Shown here: piece by piece, positions 15,040 through 15,481 of the stretch
Layout of the letters: every line of letters starts with the position of its first letter
How positions within the stretch are numbered: position 1 is the stretch's first letter
NCBI GenBank assembly: GCA_001310555.1
Contig: BAXO01000113.1
Span: 1 to 15,481 of the forward strand
Length of the DNA: 15,481 nucleotides
Origin: Bacillus sp. JCM 19058
GTDB taxonomy: Bacteria > Bacillota > Bacilli > Bacillales_H > Bacillaceae_D
Direction: 5' to 3'
The notes under the pieces: model-generated
What the model was told of the DNA's origin: nothing
The model's database searches: none
The model's input: the letters and a program-made list of their open reading frames with translations, nothing else
Position numbers and translations under genes: made by a program

Positions 15040-15481
15040 ATGAAAAGTAAAGCAGTATTAGGTCTTTTATCGTGCGCCATATTAATGCTTGCCGCATGTA
15101 ATTCAAACAACGATCAGGACGAGGAACAGGCCGCACCTGAACAGGAGGAACAGAATCAGGATCCAATGGAGGATTTCTCTTTGGATACGGAGAATTATCC
15201 TGATATCATTGCAACTGTAAATGGTGAAGAAATATTAAACGAGAGCTTTGTTCCAATGCTTGAGCAGCAAGCAATGATGATCGGCATGATGCAGCAGCTT
15301 GATTTTGAAAGCGAAGAGGGCGAAGAAATACTTGGGATCATGGAGCAGGATGTTGCAAATTATTTAGTTGATCAGCTGCTGCTCAGGCAGGCTGCAGACG
15401 ATGCAGGCATTGAGGTGACAGATGAAGAAATTGAAGAAGTGCTGACCGACTTCATGGAGCAACGCCAAATCGAATCGATTG
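15040..15481 (+). CDS. SurA/PrsA-like foldase lipoprotein, 3' end cut by window
   Basis: 147 codons are visible and the frame is open at the window edge. Residues 1-19 form a lipoprotein signal: positively charged start, hydrophobic core and the lipobox LAAC with Cys near residue 20. An acidic, Gln-rich linker (about 22-48) follows, then IATVNGEEILNESF from about 57, the typical opening of the SurA N-terminal/PrsA-type fold, and helices VANYLVDQLLLRQAADDAGIEVTDEEIEEVL. The catalytic PpiC domain, if present, would lie beyond the window. The product should be anchored on the outer face of the membrane and help fold exported proteins. GAAGGGG lies 9 nt before the ATG. No frameshift is seen in this part. 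Confidence 0.8.
   Translation, partial: MKSKAVLGLLSCAILMLAACNSNNDQDEEQAAPEQEEQNQDPMEDFSLDTENYPDIIATVNGEEILNESFVPMLEQQAMMIGMMQQLDFESEEGEEILGIMEQDVANYLVDQLLLRQAADDAGIEVTDEEIEEVLTDFMEQRQIESI

Overview
The window reads as a stretch of chromosome from a Bacillaceae bacterium (Firmicutes), possibly from the alkaliphile-like branch. Evidence: strong AAGGAGG-type ribosome binding sites, use of ATG, GTG and TTG starts, moderate GC, and a run of proteins that I recognise as close relatives of Bacillus subtilis YneP, YneQ, NadE, MetA, YugF, YkuI and YppG. I see no phage, plasmid, IS, CRISPR, rRNA or tRNA signature. It is an ordinary housekeeping and sporulation-lineage region with a few unusual intergenic pieces.

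Layout. 1-1310: a VanZ-like membrane protein facing a convergent TVP38/TMEM64 membrane protein. 1486-3268: a CopD-like membrane protein with a large C-terminal outer domain, a possible small overlapping frame, and a terminator. 3430-6188: a large two-module CbxX/CfxQ (SpoVK-like) AAA ATPase followed 5 nt later by a YneP-type acyl-CoA thioesterase. 6295-8565: yneQ, nadE, a PHP-domain phosphoesterase and a broken membrane microprotein, all on the plus strand. 8690-9891: metA with terminator, then a short cysteine-rich frame bounded by a ribosome binding site and a second terminator. 9959-12201: a YugF-like alpha/beta hydrolase and the YkuI EAL protein. 12462-13026: a HesB-like protein running into an intergenic modular hairpin repeat. 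13041-13770 (minus): an hsp20-yppG operon. 13899-15481: an M19 dipeptidase and the start of a SurA/PrsA-like lipoprotein.

The dominant feature of the sequence is damage to reading frames. I count about 28 single- or double-base indels in ten genes, all of which can be repaired to full-length, correctly numbered family members (repaired MetA places its specificity Glu at 111, catalytic Cys at 142 and His/Glu at 235/237). Every A or T run of 7 or more inside a gene is out of frame, while runs of exactly 6 are in frame; shorter runs (GG, CC, TTTTT, AAAAA) have sometimes lost a base. This fits homopolymer errors in a draft assembly much better than pseudogenes or recoding, so I annotate these as real genes with frameshifts and give the position of each break.

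The observations most worth following are the modular hairpin repeat at 12785-13026 (different stems, conserved complementarity, conserved linker), the 41-codon Cys-rich frame with an ATA in the start position at 9752, and the strongly degenerate EAL motifs of YkuI. I did not find convincing evidence of a new multi-gene system.
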